From NCBI GenBank assembly GCA_005240105.1, contig SBAT01000116.1:1-16852 (forward strand): 16,852 nt of DNA, written 5' to 3'. The position numbers and the translations under genes were made by a program. Numbering within the stretch: the stretch's first letter is position 1; the number at the start of each line of letters is the position of its first letter. This document shows, one piece after another, positions 8,690 through 14,993 of this stretch. The stretch comes from Chloroflexota bacterium (GTDB taxonomy: Bacteria; Cyanobacteriota; Vampirovibrionia; Obscuribacterales; Obscuribacteraceae). A model generated the notes under the pieces. It worked only from the letters and a program-made list of their open reading frames with translations. It did not search any database and had not been told where the DNA came from.

Positions 8690-8700
8690 TGCAGTCACCG

Positions 8701-9042
8701 TTAATCAATAAAATCAGGCAAGTCTTCGTCGGTAATAAACCGCTTGGGACTTGGATCTGGTCCAGGGACATAAACGCCAGGAGAAAAGAACGTCTCAATC
8801 ATCGGCTCGAGTGAGGCCGTTGGTCCGGCTATTGTAATGAGTGCGTAGGCCGGTCCCATGATCACGACAAAGATTGTCAGATCCAGGCGCAAGTCATGAC
8901 CCAAAAAGGGTATGGGATTGAGCCAGGAATACAATTGCGAACCAAGCAATAAGGATACGAGAACAGCTATCAGCTGGTCATAACGCATACCAAATAACTT
9001 TGGTTGGTCTTCTAGGTTTAACGGTGTGATATCTTCCATCAT
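8701..9042 (-). CDS. VirB3/TraL-like small inner-membrane T4SS protein
   Basis: This 113-residue protein has two hydrophobic segments, about residues 22-39 (DQLIAVLVSLLLGSQLYSW) and 53-72 (LDLTIFVVIMGPAYALITIA), separated by a short Pro/Gly turn. The N-terminus is short and acidic and the C-terminal tail is soluble and Pro/Asp-rich. A two-helix protein of this size directly before VirB4 is the expected place and plan for VirB3/TraL, which helps VirB4 dock at the membrane. No specific motif proves the family. There are two adjacent start ATGs (9042 and 9039), with AGGT about eight bases upstream of the first. It follows the DUF2225-like gene by 10 bases and precedes VirB4 by 11, so it is in the same operon. 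Confidence 0.6.
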   Translation of the reverse strand: MMEDITPLNLEDQPKLFGMRYDQLIAVLVSLLLGSQLYSWLNPIPFLGHDLRLDLTIFVVIMGPAYALITIAGPTASLEPMIETFFSPGVYVPGPDPSPKRFITDEDLPDFID

Positions 9043-9052
9043 TTCTTTCTAC

Positions 9053-9730
9053 CTAGACCTTAGTTGTCTCGTCTACAAACATTACTTCGACAAGATGCTT
9101 TGGCATAATTGCCGGCTGTGAATCACCGGATATTGCCAGGACTTTCTGTCTGTCTAAAAGCTCTTGGGGGATATTGGCAATTGGTGTCACTTTTTCAAAG
9201 TGTAGAATTGCTGCTTTGAAGTCCTTCAACTGACGGCAGATTTCACCCATGACGTAATGGTAGTAGCCACGGCTGCCTTCCCAGTCATCCATTTTCAAAG
9301 TATTGTCCATCTCATGATGGGCCAACTCTAAATAGCGAATTTCAGCATTGCCGGCCTCACGACTGCACCAGTAACCGTTCAAAGCTAAAAGTGCTAAATC
9401 AAGGCTATGAGAACCATTGGAACGTCCAGTTAAAACTGCATGGGCAAAACGCTTGGGGTAATCCAAGGCAAGAGGCTTAGGCAAAAGTTTGCTGTCAAAA
9501 GGATGAGTCTGGAAGGCTTGCACCCACCAGGCATAGCCGCAGGCGACACACATAGCCACAAAGGCTGCTCTCAGCGCAGCATCAGGCAAAACTCTATGCA
9601 AATCGGCTTCCACTGGTGTGTCACAGGTAATATCAGGCGAGGACGAAAGAGTCTTTGTACCGAACATGGAATTGCATGTTGGGCAAAGAAGCGTGGTATC
9701 TCTTAAGACAAACTCTTTAATGACCTGCAT
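9053..9730 (-). CDS. DUF2225-like zinc-binding protein with TPR-like C-terminus
   Basis: This 225-residue protein is probably cytoplasmic, since it has no signal peptide or membrane helix. It has CPTC at residues 16-19 and CVACGYA at 61-67, forming a split zinc-ribbon-like CxxC...CxxC pair, with an acidic and aromatic stretch between. The C-terminal half (from about residue 120) is helical, with TPR-like repeats such as YLELAHHEM and YYHYVMGEICRQLKDFKAAILHFEKV. Size and layout match the DUF2225 family, whose function is not known. I know no DUF2225 protein with a T4SS role. Its place between the VirB6-like and VirB3-like genes, only 10 bases before the latter, suggests a regulatory or chaperone-type job in the system. 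The start has only a weak TAGG upstream, after a gap full of hairpins. Confidence 0.65.
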   Translation of the reverse strand: MQVIKEFVLRDTTLLCPTCNSMFGTKTLSSSPDITCDTPVEADLHRVLPDAALRAAFVAMCVACGYAWWVQAFQTHPFDSKLLPKPLALDYPKRFAHAVLTGRSNGSHSLDLALLALNGYWCSREAGNAEIRYLELAHHEMDNTLKMDDWEGSRGYYHYVMGEICRQLKDFKAAILHFEKVTPIANIPQELLDRQKVLAISGDSQPAIMPKHLVEVMFVDETTKV

Positions 9731-9742
9731 TGTGCCTACCGA

Positions 9743-9828
9743 GGGGAATCTCTATTCCCTATAAGCTTAGGGATAAATAAGCCCCAGGTAAATCGGGGGA
9801 ACTCCCATTGCCGTGGGAGTTTTCCCAC
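9743..9828. repeat. Ladder of alternating G-runs and C-runs (competing hairpins)
   Basis: Between the VirB6-like stop and the DUF2225-like start, G-runs and C-runs alternate eight times at about 8-14 base intervals: GGGG 9743, CCC 9757, GGG 9770, CCCC 9782, GGGGG 9795, CCC 9804, GGG 9815, CCC 9824. Each run can pair with the run on either side. Examples are GGGAAT/ATTCCC (9744-9749 with 9754-9759), TCCCTA/TAGGGA (9756-9761 with 9768-9773), AACTCCCA/TGGGAGTT (9800-9807 with 9814-9821) and GTGGGA/TCCCAC (9813-9818 with 9823-9828). No U-run follows on the transcribed strand, so a plain intrinsic terminator is unlikely. Confidence 0.6.
9794..9827 (-). repeat. Structured intergenic element, copy A
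   Basis: This 34-bp copy matches 27 of 34 positions of a second copy at 14950-14983 in the same orientation. In transcribed sense it reads TGGGAA, a variable pair, CTCCCAC, a variable five-base loop, TGGGA, one variable base, then TTCCCCCG. It starts about 17 bases after the stop codon of the VirB6-like gene. It can form either an outer stem (AACTCCCA with TGGGAGTT) or an alternative one (GTGGGA with TCCCAC). Confidence 0.65.
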
Positions 9829-9843
9829 AGTTTTGGTTAACTC

Positions 9844-12800
9844 TTAAGGATTTCTGCGACCACCGCCACCACGGTTCTGGTTGAGGTGGTTAAGGACTGC
9901 ATTGCGGTCCGGTATGATTTGCTTATTAAACAGAGTCTCGGCTGCTTGCAGTTCGTGCTGTTTTACGTTGTAGACGTTCCAGCCGGCATTGCGCATAACA
10001 CTAACCATTTGAACTTGTTCCGGGGAAGGCATCGAACCACCTATAATCTTGGCTGCTACGGTTATCTCAGACGACAATTCCTGGTCGCCGGTTGATATAA
10101 ACGTATCCACAAGTTTGCCAACTTCGACTGACTGCGTACGCAGTAAGTGGGAATCAGTCATCCCTGCGTGGGCCGCTTCTTGGACAACTTGTGCACTGGC
10201 TCTAATCTTGACTGGATCAGAACTTCCACCAGAAACTTTATTAATTAGCTGATAGGCCGACCCAGCCCTAAGCTTCGTGTTACTTACCACACTGCGCACA
10301 CCGGCGTTAATGTGTTCATTAAATGTCGGGAATTGCGTGCCGCCAGATGTGACAAACACTTCGGTAATAACATCTATTTGATCATCGCTATAGCTATTAA
10401 TCAATTGACCAAGCGCCACACTCTTGTCCGGCCCATCTAGTGAAGCCACGCTTGAATCCTGCAACAGGTGTGCCGAAACAGCTTGTACCGCTGTTCGCTG
10501 CGCGCCTTTCGGCATGCTCATAATTCGCGAATGCCCGGCAGCAGCTCTGGTTGCTGCATTTGGCTTGATGCCCATACCAACTAGGTTGTCGCCGACTATT
10601 CCAAATGAAGCATTCCATGGAGAATCCGGTCTATTCTTATCGATATTCTTGGAATCAACGTCCGCTTGCCTGTCGCCATCCCATTCGCCGTGGACCTGTT
10701 TCAACATCTGTGTATAATCGTTGCCGGGTTCGCCACGATAGTAGGCCTCCGATCCTTCGACAGCATAACGTTGCATGCCCTTTTGAGCACGAGCCTTACC
10801 AACTGTCGAATCCTTGAAGGATTTGCCTAATATCTTAGCCTGCTGCTTTTCGTCACCCACAGGTTGGTCATAACCAGCCGCATGAGAGCCATGCTCTGCC
10901 GTGTGCTTAGCAAGATCATTATCTTTGATCAGTCGCGCACTAGCGCCAACAAGGATACGCCTGCCAATGTGCTCCTGGCTGGCGCCTTGAGCGACATTTA
11001 CCTGATTCAAATCGTTTTTGGTGCCGAAGACATAACCTTCTTGATCATTTGCACCATAAGCAAGACCTACTTTGCCGTCCTTAATGTCCTTGACGAAACC
11101 ACCAAAGTCAGTGTTGAACCTCGTAGCCGGCCCAAAATCATCAGCAGCATTGAAAGTAGTCTGAGGCTGTTTAACAGGAGGCGTTCCCAGCCCAGTACCA
11201 CCAGGTCCACTGCCCAAGTTTGGTTGTCCAGGCGGAGGAGTTCCTGTTGGGTTTGTTGGTGAACCACCAGGACCCTGGAAAGCAGCGCCACCAGCAGGAT
11301 TCGGTCCGCCAGCAGGATTTGGGCCACCAGCAGGACTCGGACCACCACCAGGATTAGGACCACCGCCAGGATTCGGTCCACCACCTTTAGGTGGTCCGCC
11401 GGCTCCATGATTAGGAAGTGCCAACAGTGGTGGTGCTGCCCCGGCCGGCTGAGCGGCTGGACCAACAAATGCCGGATTCGCAGCAGCCGGTACTGCGTTG
11501 GCTGACTGTGCAGTTGCTGTTGTTCCTTCTTTTACACCGTCCCACAATTTTCCAAAAGCAGTAGCTGCCATGCCAGGCGCCTTTGTAAACTTTTCAATTA
11601 TGTCCTTGGGATCAAGGAAGGAAAGTTTTGGTTCTATAGAGCCAGACATCATAAATGCCGGTCCTTGAATCATCAATTGCAAAACGCCCAGCACCAGCAA
11701 AATCTTGCCCCAGGGGTTATTGGCTGAATTAAGCACAATGATAAGAAGCCTAAATAACGCCAACCAAACAAATGTCCAGAGACTAACCATGCAGAAAGTG
11801 TTCATATAAGTAACAGTAAATCTTTCAGTATCAGGCACAGCAAAGAACACAATAAATATAGGAGCAAACATATATTGCGCAATGAGAATTGCAGTTTGCA
11901 CTGCCTTGAGCATAAGAATTACAAGCAACTGACCAATAATAATTGCTGTCAAAAGTCCAAATATTAGTTCTGCAGCAAACGATACCGTACCGCCAACAGC
12001 ACCAAGTACCCAGCCACCAAATCCAACGTCGGCGCCGACCTTACCCATGACCGGGGCCAGAGCCGCTACCAGTCCGGCAGCGGTATCAACTAAGCCTGCT
12101 TTGATTATGGTGACAATTGCTTGATCAAATTCGGCCATGCTATCGGCTGTGTTGAACCAAATGGCTTTGATCATTTGATTAGCTAATTCAGTTACAAAAG
12201 AATAAATCGTCGGCCAGGCAAGCAAAACGCCGGCAGTGGATATAAGACGCATAACAGAACCCATCGGGTTAAGCATGCCTCTCCAGTTAGCTTCTGCCCA
12301 GTACTTCCAAATACAGAGTATGAAGAGCAAAAGCAAAAGATCAAGAGCAATGGCCATCATGATGTCGGCCACCTTGTGCACGGACATGGAAATGTCATCT
12401 TTGCCCTGAGCTACGTTATTGGCTATGTTCGGGTTCAACACGAAAGTTGCCAACGCACCGGTCAGGAAGCGGACCACATCACACATCCAACCAACTATGA
12501 ATTCATAAAGCCATTTGCCGAATAGTTGTCCTATGCCGGCAAACAAATTATCAAATATGTCATCGGTGTACCACTGGTGCAGTCCGTTATAAACATCATT
12601 GCCCATACCAAGTGGATTGGTTAAATCCCAAGTGACCTGCAAATCCATGTTTTGCTCAGCTGCTTGATGGGCTAGAGTTGTTGCCTGACCAAGACCAGGA
12701 GTAAACTTGGGCACAGAGTGGGGATACTTTATGTTCCCTGTTTCATACGCTGGATTACTGGAATCACTGTTGGTTCCAGATCCACTCTGGTTGGAGGGAC

Positions 12801-12969
12801 TCTGGTTGTTAATCGGATCATTCCAAGAACTTTGATATCCCGGTTGTGTTTGCGCCAAACAAGATCCGGCAAAAACAAAATAAGGAGCAAATACCAATAA
12901 GATCATAACAAGAGCAGAAGCTCTACGCTTCCACCCTGTCAATCTTAGCTTTGTCCTTGGAAATTTCAT
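9844..12969 (-). CDS. VirB6/TrbL-like polytopic T4SS channel protein with large C-terminal extension
   Basis: This 1041-residue protein begins with a basic n-region and a hydrophobic signal segment at about residues 17-36, with likely cleavage at CLA|QTQ. Many membrane helices follow between about residues 150 and 440, among them MAIALDLLLLLFILCIW near 205-222, AELIFGLLTAIIIGQLLVILML near 330-352 and LWTFVWLALFRLLIIVL near 393-410. This is the plan of VirB6/TrbL inner-membrane channel proteins. A Gly/Pro hinge at about 520-575 with a repeated six-residue unit joins it to some 450 soluble residues that I do not recognise. Usual VirB6 proteins are 300-500 residues and TrbL somewhat longer, so the tail is extra. 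The ATG has no good SD; a strong hairpin pair lies 38 bases or more upstream. Confidence 0.72.
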   Translation of the reverse strand: MKFPRTKLRLTGWKRRASALVMILLVFAPYFVFAGSCLAQTQPGYQSSWNDPINNQSPSNQSGSGTNSDSSNPAYETGNIKYPHSVPKFTPGLGQATTLAHQAAEQNMDLQVTWDLTNPLGMGNDVYNGLHQWYTDDIFDNLFAGIGQLFGKWLYEFIVGWMCDVVRFLTGALATFVLNPNIANNVAQGKDDISMSVHKVADIMMAIALDLLLLLFILCIWKYWAEANWRGMLNPMGSVMRLISTAGVLLAWPTIYSFVTELANQMIKAIWFNTADSMAEFDQAIVTIIKAGLVDTAAGLVAALAPVMGKVGADVGFGGWVLGAVGGTVSFAAELIFGLLTAIIIGQLLVILMLKAVQTAILIAQYMFAPIFIVFFAVPDTERFTVTYMNTFCMVSLWTFVWLALFRLLIIVLNSANNPWGKILLVLGVLQLMIQGPAFMMSGSIEPKLSFLDPKDIIEKFTKAPGMAATAFGKLWDGVKEGTTATAQSANAVPAAANPAFVGPAAQPAGAAPPLLALPNHGAGGPPKGGGPNPGGGPNPGGGPSPAGGPNPAGGPNPAGGAAFQGPGGSPTNPTGTPPPGQPNLGSGPGGTGLGTPPVKQPQTTFNAADDFGPATRFNTDFGGFVKDIKDGKVGLAYGANDQEGYVFGTKNDLNQVNVAQGASQEHIGRRILVGASARLIKDNDLAKHTAEHGSHAAGYDQPVGDEKQQAKILGKSFKDSTVGKARAQKGMQRYAVEGSEAYYRGEPGNDYTQMLKQVHGEWDGDRQADVDSKNIDKNRPDSPWNASFGIVGDNLVGMGIKPNAATRAAAGHSRIMSMPKGAQRTAVQAVSAHLLQDSSVASLDGPDKSVALGQLINSYSDDQIDVITEVFVTSGGTQFPTFNEHINAGVRSVVSNTKLRAGSAYQLINKVSGGSSDPVKIRASAQVVQEAAHAGMTDSHLLRTQSVEVGKLVDTFISTGDQELSSEITVAAKIIGGSMPSPEQVQMVSVMRNAGWNVYNVKQHELQAAETLFNKQIIPDRNAVLNHLNQNRGGGGRRNP
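11288..11377 (-). repeat. 18-bp tandem repeat coding for a GGPNPA/G hinge
   Basis: Five consecutive 18-bp units encode six-residue repeats of the form GGPNP(A/G), with one unit GGPSPA, in the linker of the VirB6-like protein. Most differences between units fall in third codon positions, so the protein repeat is kept while the DNA has diverged. A partly matching unit follows at 11378-11395. Confidence 0.85.
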
Positions 12970-13006
12970 AACTGTAAAACTATTTGTCGCCTTAAGTGGG
13001 GAAAAC

Positions 13007-13055
13007 CGCCTAAAGGCATCGGGCCGGTATAGCTATTAGGCGATACCGGCCCGAT
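13007..13055. terminator. Strong interleaved inverted repeats, possible terminator or leader switch
   Basis: A perfect 13-bp stem (ATCGGGCCGGTAT at 13018-13030 with ATACCGGCCCGAT at 13043-13055) encloses a 12-base loop. The loop's TTAGGCG (13036-13042) is also complementary to CGCCTAA at 13007-13013, on the other side of the stem. On the transcribed minus strand a GGTTTT run (13002-13007) follows about 10 bases after the main stem, which could let it act as a terminator for the candidate pilin gene. A switch between the two pairings, which would set expression of the VirB6-like gene downstream, is equally possible. Confidence 0.5.
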
Positions 13056-13066
13056 TGGGAGCAGTC

Positions 13067-13498
13067 TTAGAGACCGCCGCCCAGTCCGCCGAAGTTGTTG
13101 ATGGCGAACGTGCCAATTAAGTGGACGGCAGTAGGACCGCCGAAACCAATACCGAGACCTTTGGCGACGTTCATGGCGGATTCTCCACCATCACGGCTAC
13201 CGAAAGCCACCTTCATACCAGCGACGGATGAAGGAATTGTCGATAAAGCAGTTGAAACTCGAGATATGTCTCTTGCGGAGTCATATCCGAAGTCGGCCAA
13301 CTGACCCACTTCATTAGACTGCCCGTAGCGAGGGTCTACCGGAGGACCCACCAGCCCTTGCGCATGGGCTACTTGATCGTAGACACCAATTGCTATTAGG
13401 AGCAGTTGAGGGGCCAGTAGAAAGCCCACGCGACAGGCAACCTTGAAGGCGCGCGAAGAAGTTACCTTCTTCGTTATTGCTGTTACTTTAGGAACCAT
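13067..13498 (-). CDS. Small exported glycine-rich protein, candidate VirB2-like pilin
   Basis: This 143-residue protein has a long basic leader and a hydrophobic segment (VGFLLAPQLLLIAIGVY, about residues 24-40), with cleavage predicted at AHA|QG after residue 46. The mature part is about 97 residues. It has a central moderately hydrophobic stretch (STALSTIPSSVAGMKVAFG) and a Gly-rich C-terminal one (VAKGLGIGFGGPTAVHLIGTF...GGLGGGL). An unusually long leader with a mature part under 100 residues is the plan of VirB2/TraA pilins. The two hydrophobic segments here are weaker than in known pilins, so the call is tentative. It has the strong SD AAGGAGGTT and is followed by a very stable hairpin; both suggest high expression, as a pilin subunit would need. 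Confidence 0.4.
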   Translation of the reverse strand: MVPKVTAITKKVTSSRAFKVACRVGFLLAPQLLLIAIGVYDQVAHAQGLVGPPVDPRYGQSNEVGQLADFGYDSARDISRVSTALSTIPSSVAGMKVAFGSRDGGESAMNVAKGLGIGFGGPTAVHLIGTFAINNFGGLGGGL

Positions 13499-13502
13499 TT
13501 TT

Positions 13503-13511
13503 AACCTCCTT
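13503..13511 (-). promoter_or_regulatory. Strong Shine-Dalgarno sequence of the candidate pilin gene
   Basis: AAGGAGGTT on the minus strand lies with its GGAGG core six bases before the ATG at 13498. It is one of the two best ribosome sites in the window and supports both the start choice and abundant translation. Confidence 0.75.
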
Positions 13512-13564
13512 TATTAGGTTGATTTGTCCTGTAGCGTCGAAATAAAACCTTATGAATCTAAAAC

Positions 13565-14182
13565 CTAGTTTTTCAAAAGTCTTCCGTGTACATCAGCATG
13601 TCTCTGGAATCCATCGCCTGCTGTTGCCGGCAGATAGGTTCCTGGAGCATAACCGACGTTCTTGTCATAGCTGGCAATTTGAGACGGAGCATCAAGCGCA
13701 CTTGGTGCCTTACGTTTCAACAGCTTGGCATTGACAGAAGTTGCATGGCGCCCATGATGAGCAACAAGCGGACGAGCCTGTGCTTTGCGCGGCAGACATT
13801 TAGCCTGCGCCACCACTGGTTTTAGTTCAGCAGCTGGGATTGCCGGCTGACCAAAAGCGCTATTAAATTCAATTTTTGGAGTGACCGTAGTGAAGGCTGG
13901 GCGGAGAGCTACTTGTTCACGACTCTTCGGTTTCTCAAGCATGCTTGGATCTAGACCCAAGAACTTAGAACCTTGCGGCACACTGCCATGTTTGACGGCA
14001 TGACTCATTTCAGGGACTTTCGGTTCTTCTTGCTTCCAAGTGTTTGGGGCAAATTGAAAGCGTGCTGATTTTTGAGCATGCGCTGGGTTCACTGCTATGA
14101 AACTCATAGCAGATAGTGCCAGTGCCGTCAGTGTAAGAAATTTGATGTTCATATTATTGCTCTTCATGATTGTATTTTTCAT
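13565..14182 (-). CDS. Exported protein of unknown family in the T4SS cluster
   Basis: I do not recognise this 205-residue protein. It has a clear Sec signal peptide (hydrophobic FLTLTALALSAMSFIAV, cleavage at AHA|QK after residue 36). The mature part is basic, Pro/Ala/Lys-rich and low in obvious domains. A lone cysteine sits in KCLPRKAQ and a His-rich AHHGRHATS follows. There is no membrane helix beyond the signal. It starts three bases after the stop of the upstream gene, so the two are coupled. In-frame ATGs at residues 6 and 11 leave the exact start open, and no strong SD marks any of them. Its place among the exported proteins of the cluster suggests a periplasmic or surface part of the secretion machine, in a position where VirB5- or VirB7-like genes can occur; no similarity is claimed. 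Confidence 0.75.
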   Translation of the reverse strand: MKNTIMKSNNMNIKFLTLTALALSAMSFIAVNPAHAQKSARFQFAPNTWKQEEPKVPEMSHAVKHGSVPQGSKFLGLDPSMLEKPKSREQVALRPAFTTVTPKIEFNSAFGQPAIPAAELKPVVAQAKCLPRKAQARPLVAHHGRHATSVNAKLLKRKAPSALDAPSQIASYDKNVGYAPGTYLPATAGDGFQRHADVHGRLLKN

Positions 14183-14185
14183 AAT

Positions 14186-14872
14186 TTAGCGGCCGCCCCC
14201 TGCAAAACCACCAAATCCAATACCGGGACCAAGAAAGGTTGTTGGTATCTTCATCAGACCTGGGAAGGAGCTGAATGCGTTAGAGAATCCGCCACGACGA
14301 GTATCACGGCGCACCATCGGGTTGGTTGAACCACCGGTTAGAGTTTGTGATTGACCAAAGCCTGGTCCATCGCTAACTGGTGAATTAACTGCCACCATAT
14401 TTTGATTAGCCATATCTTGTGCTGTTTGATTGGGCACAGGATTGGTGCCCATTGGTACCAGATAAGGATTACGTCCAGGCATGTTGGCATTGATTTGGTT
14501 CAATTGATTGACGTTGTTCGGAAAAGCCGGCATTGCAGCTCGTCCATGCATTGAATCATTCATTGCCTTTTGCATTTGCTTATAAGGATTATTGCCGGCG
14601 GAAGCCTGATATGTAGGTACCAGTCCTGGCACATTGGCCGTTTCCGGTGTCGTATCAAAGCTTGATTGACTATTTGCCTGATTACGCATCATGCGAGCAG
14701 CAATAGAAGGATCAACTGGAACCACTTCCGGAGGAAGCAATGAATCCTGCTCCATGCCTAGTCCTTGTGCTGAACCCCCATGGACAAAAGAGCCAAGCAA
14801 AACAAAGGACAAAGGAAGTGCGGCAAGCTTTAGCTTGGCGTTCCTTTTCATTTGTATGTTGGTCCTTTTCAT
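14186..14872 (-). CDS. Exported Asn/Gln/Pro-rich protein of unknown family in the T4SS cluster
   Basis: I do not recognise this 228-residue protein. It begins with a basic n-region and a hydrophobic core (LAALPLSFVLLGSFV), with cleavage predicted at GSA|QG after residue 35. The mature part is low-complexity: Asn, Gln, Met, Pro and Gly dominate, as in NVNQLNQINANMPGRNPY. The C-terminus is hydrophobic and Gly-rich (FLGPGIGFGGFAGGGR) and shares GIGFGG with the candidate pilin. The start ATG has AGGA nine bases upstream; Met8 also has an SD-like AAAGGA. A possible promoter lies in the gap before it, just after the second copy of the structured element. Its stop is three bases before the next exported protein's start. 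An outer or surface role is an inference from export and context only. Confidence 0.75.
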   Translation of the reverse strand: MKRTNIQMKRNAKLKLAALPLSFVLLGSFVHGGSAQGLGMEQDSLLPPEVVPVDPSIAARMMRNQANSQSSFDTTPETANVPGLVPTYQASAGNNPYKQMQKAMNDSMHGRAAMPAFPNNVNQLNQINANMPGRNPYLVPMGTNPVPNQTAQDMANQNMVAVNSPVSDGPGFGQSQTLTGGSTNPMVRRDTRRGGFSNAFSSFPGLMKIPTTFLGPGIGFGGFAGGGR

Positions 14873-14919
14873 TTGTTATTTCCTGAGGGTGCTTCCGCAA
14901 GGGAGCTATTAGGTTGCCG

Positions 14920-14948
14920 ATTCTAGGGTATTGCCTGTGCTGTGAGAA
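14920..14948 (-). promoter_or_regulatory. Possible sigma-70 promoter before the 14186-14872 gene
   Basis: On the minus strand TTCTCA (14943-14948) is followed after 17 bases by TAGAAT (14920-14925). These match the -35 and -10 consensus at four and five of six positions. It lies directly downstream of the structured element copy B, so an internal operon start is possible. Such matches arise by chance fairly often. Confidence 0.28.
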
Positions 14949-14949
14949 G

Positions 14950-14983
14950 CGGGGGAATTCCCACCGGAGTGGGAGCCTTCCCA
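14950..14983 (-). repeat. Structured intergenic element, copy B
   Basis: This is the second copy of the 34-bp element at 9794-9827 (27 of 34 positions alike, same orientation). It starts about ten bases after the TAG of the 14994-15932 gene. It keeps the same pair of competing stems: TCCCAC with GTGGGA (14959-14964 with 14969-14974), and TGGGA with TCCCA (14970-14974 with 14979-14983). Confidence 0.65.
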
Positions 14984-14993
14984 TTAAGGCAGT

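Noticed and set aside
8690..8698. GTG at 8698 as the VirB4 start
   Set aside because: It lacks an SD at proper distance, while the ATG nine bases later has GGTGA six bases upstream; only three residues are affected.
11288..11377. Short regular repeats as a possible CRISPR array
   Set aside because: Units are directly abutting with no spacers and keep a coding frame, so this is a protein repeat.
12900..12969. Lipobox (AGSC near residue 37) making the VirB6-like protein a lipoprotein
   Set aside because: The -3 position is Ala after Phe rather than the usual Leu, and a signal-peptidase I site (CLA|Q) lies next to it, like the other exported proteins here.
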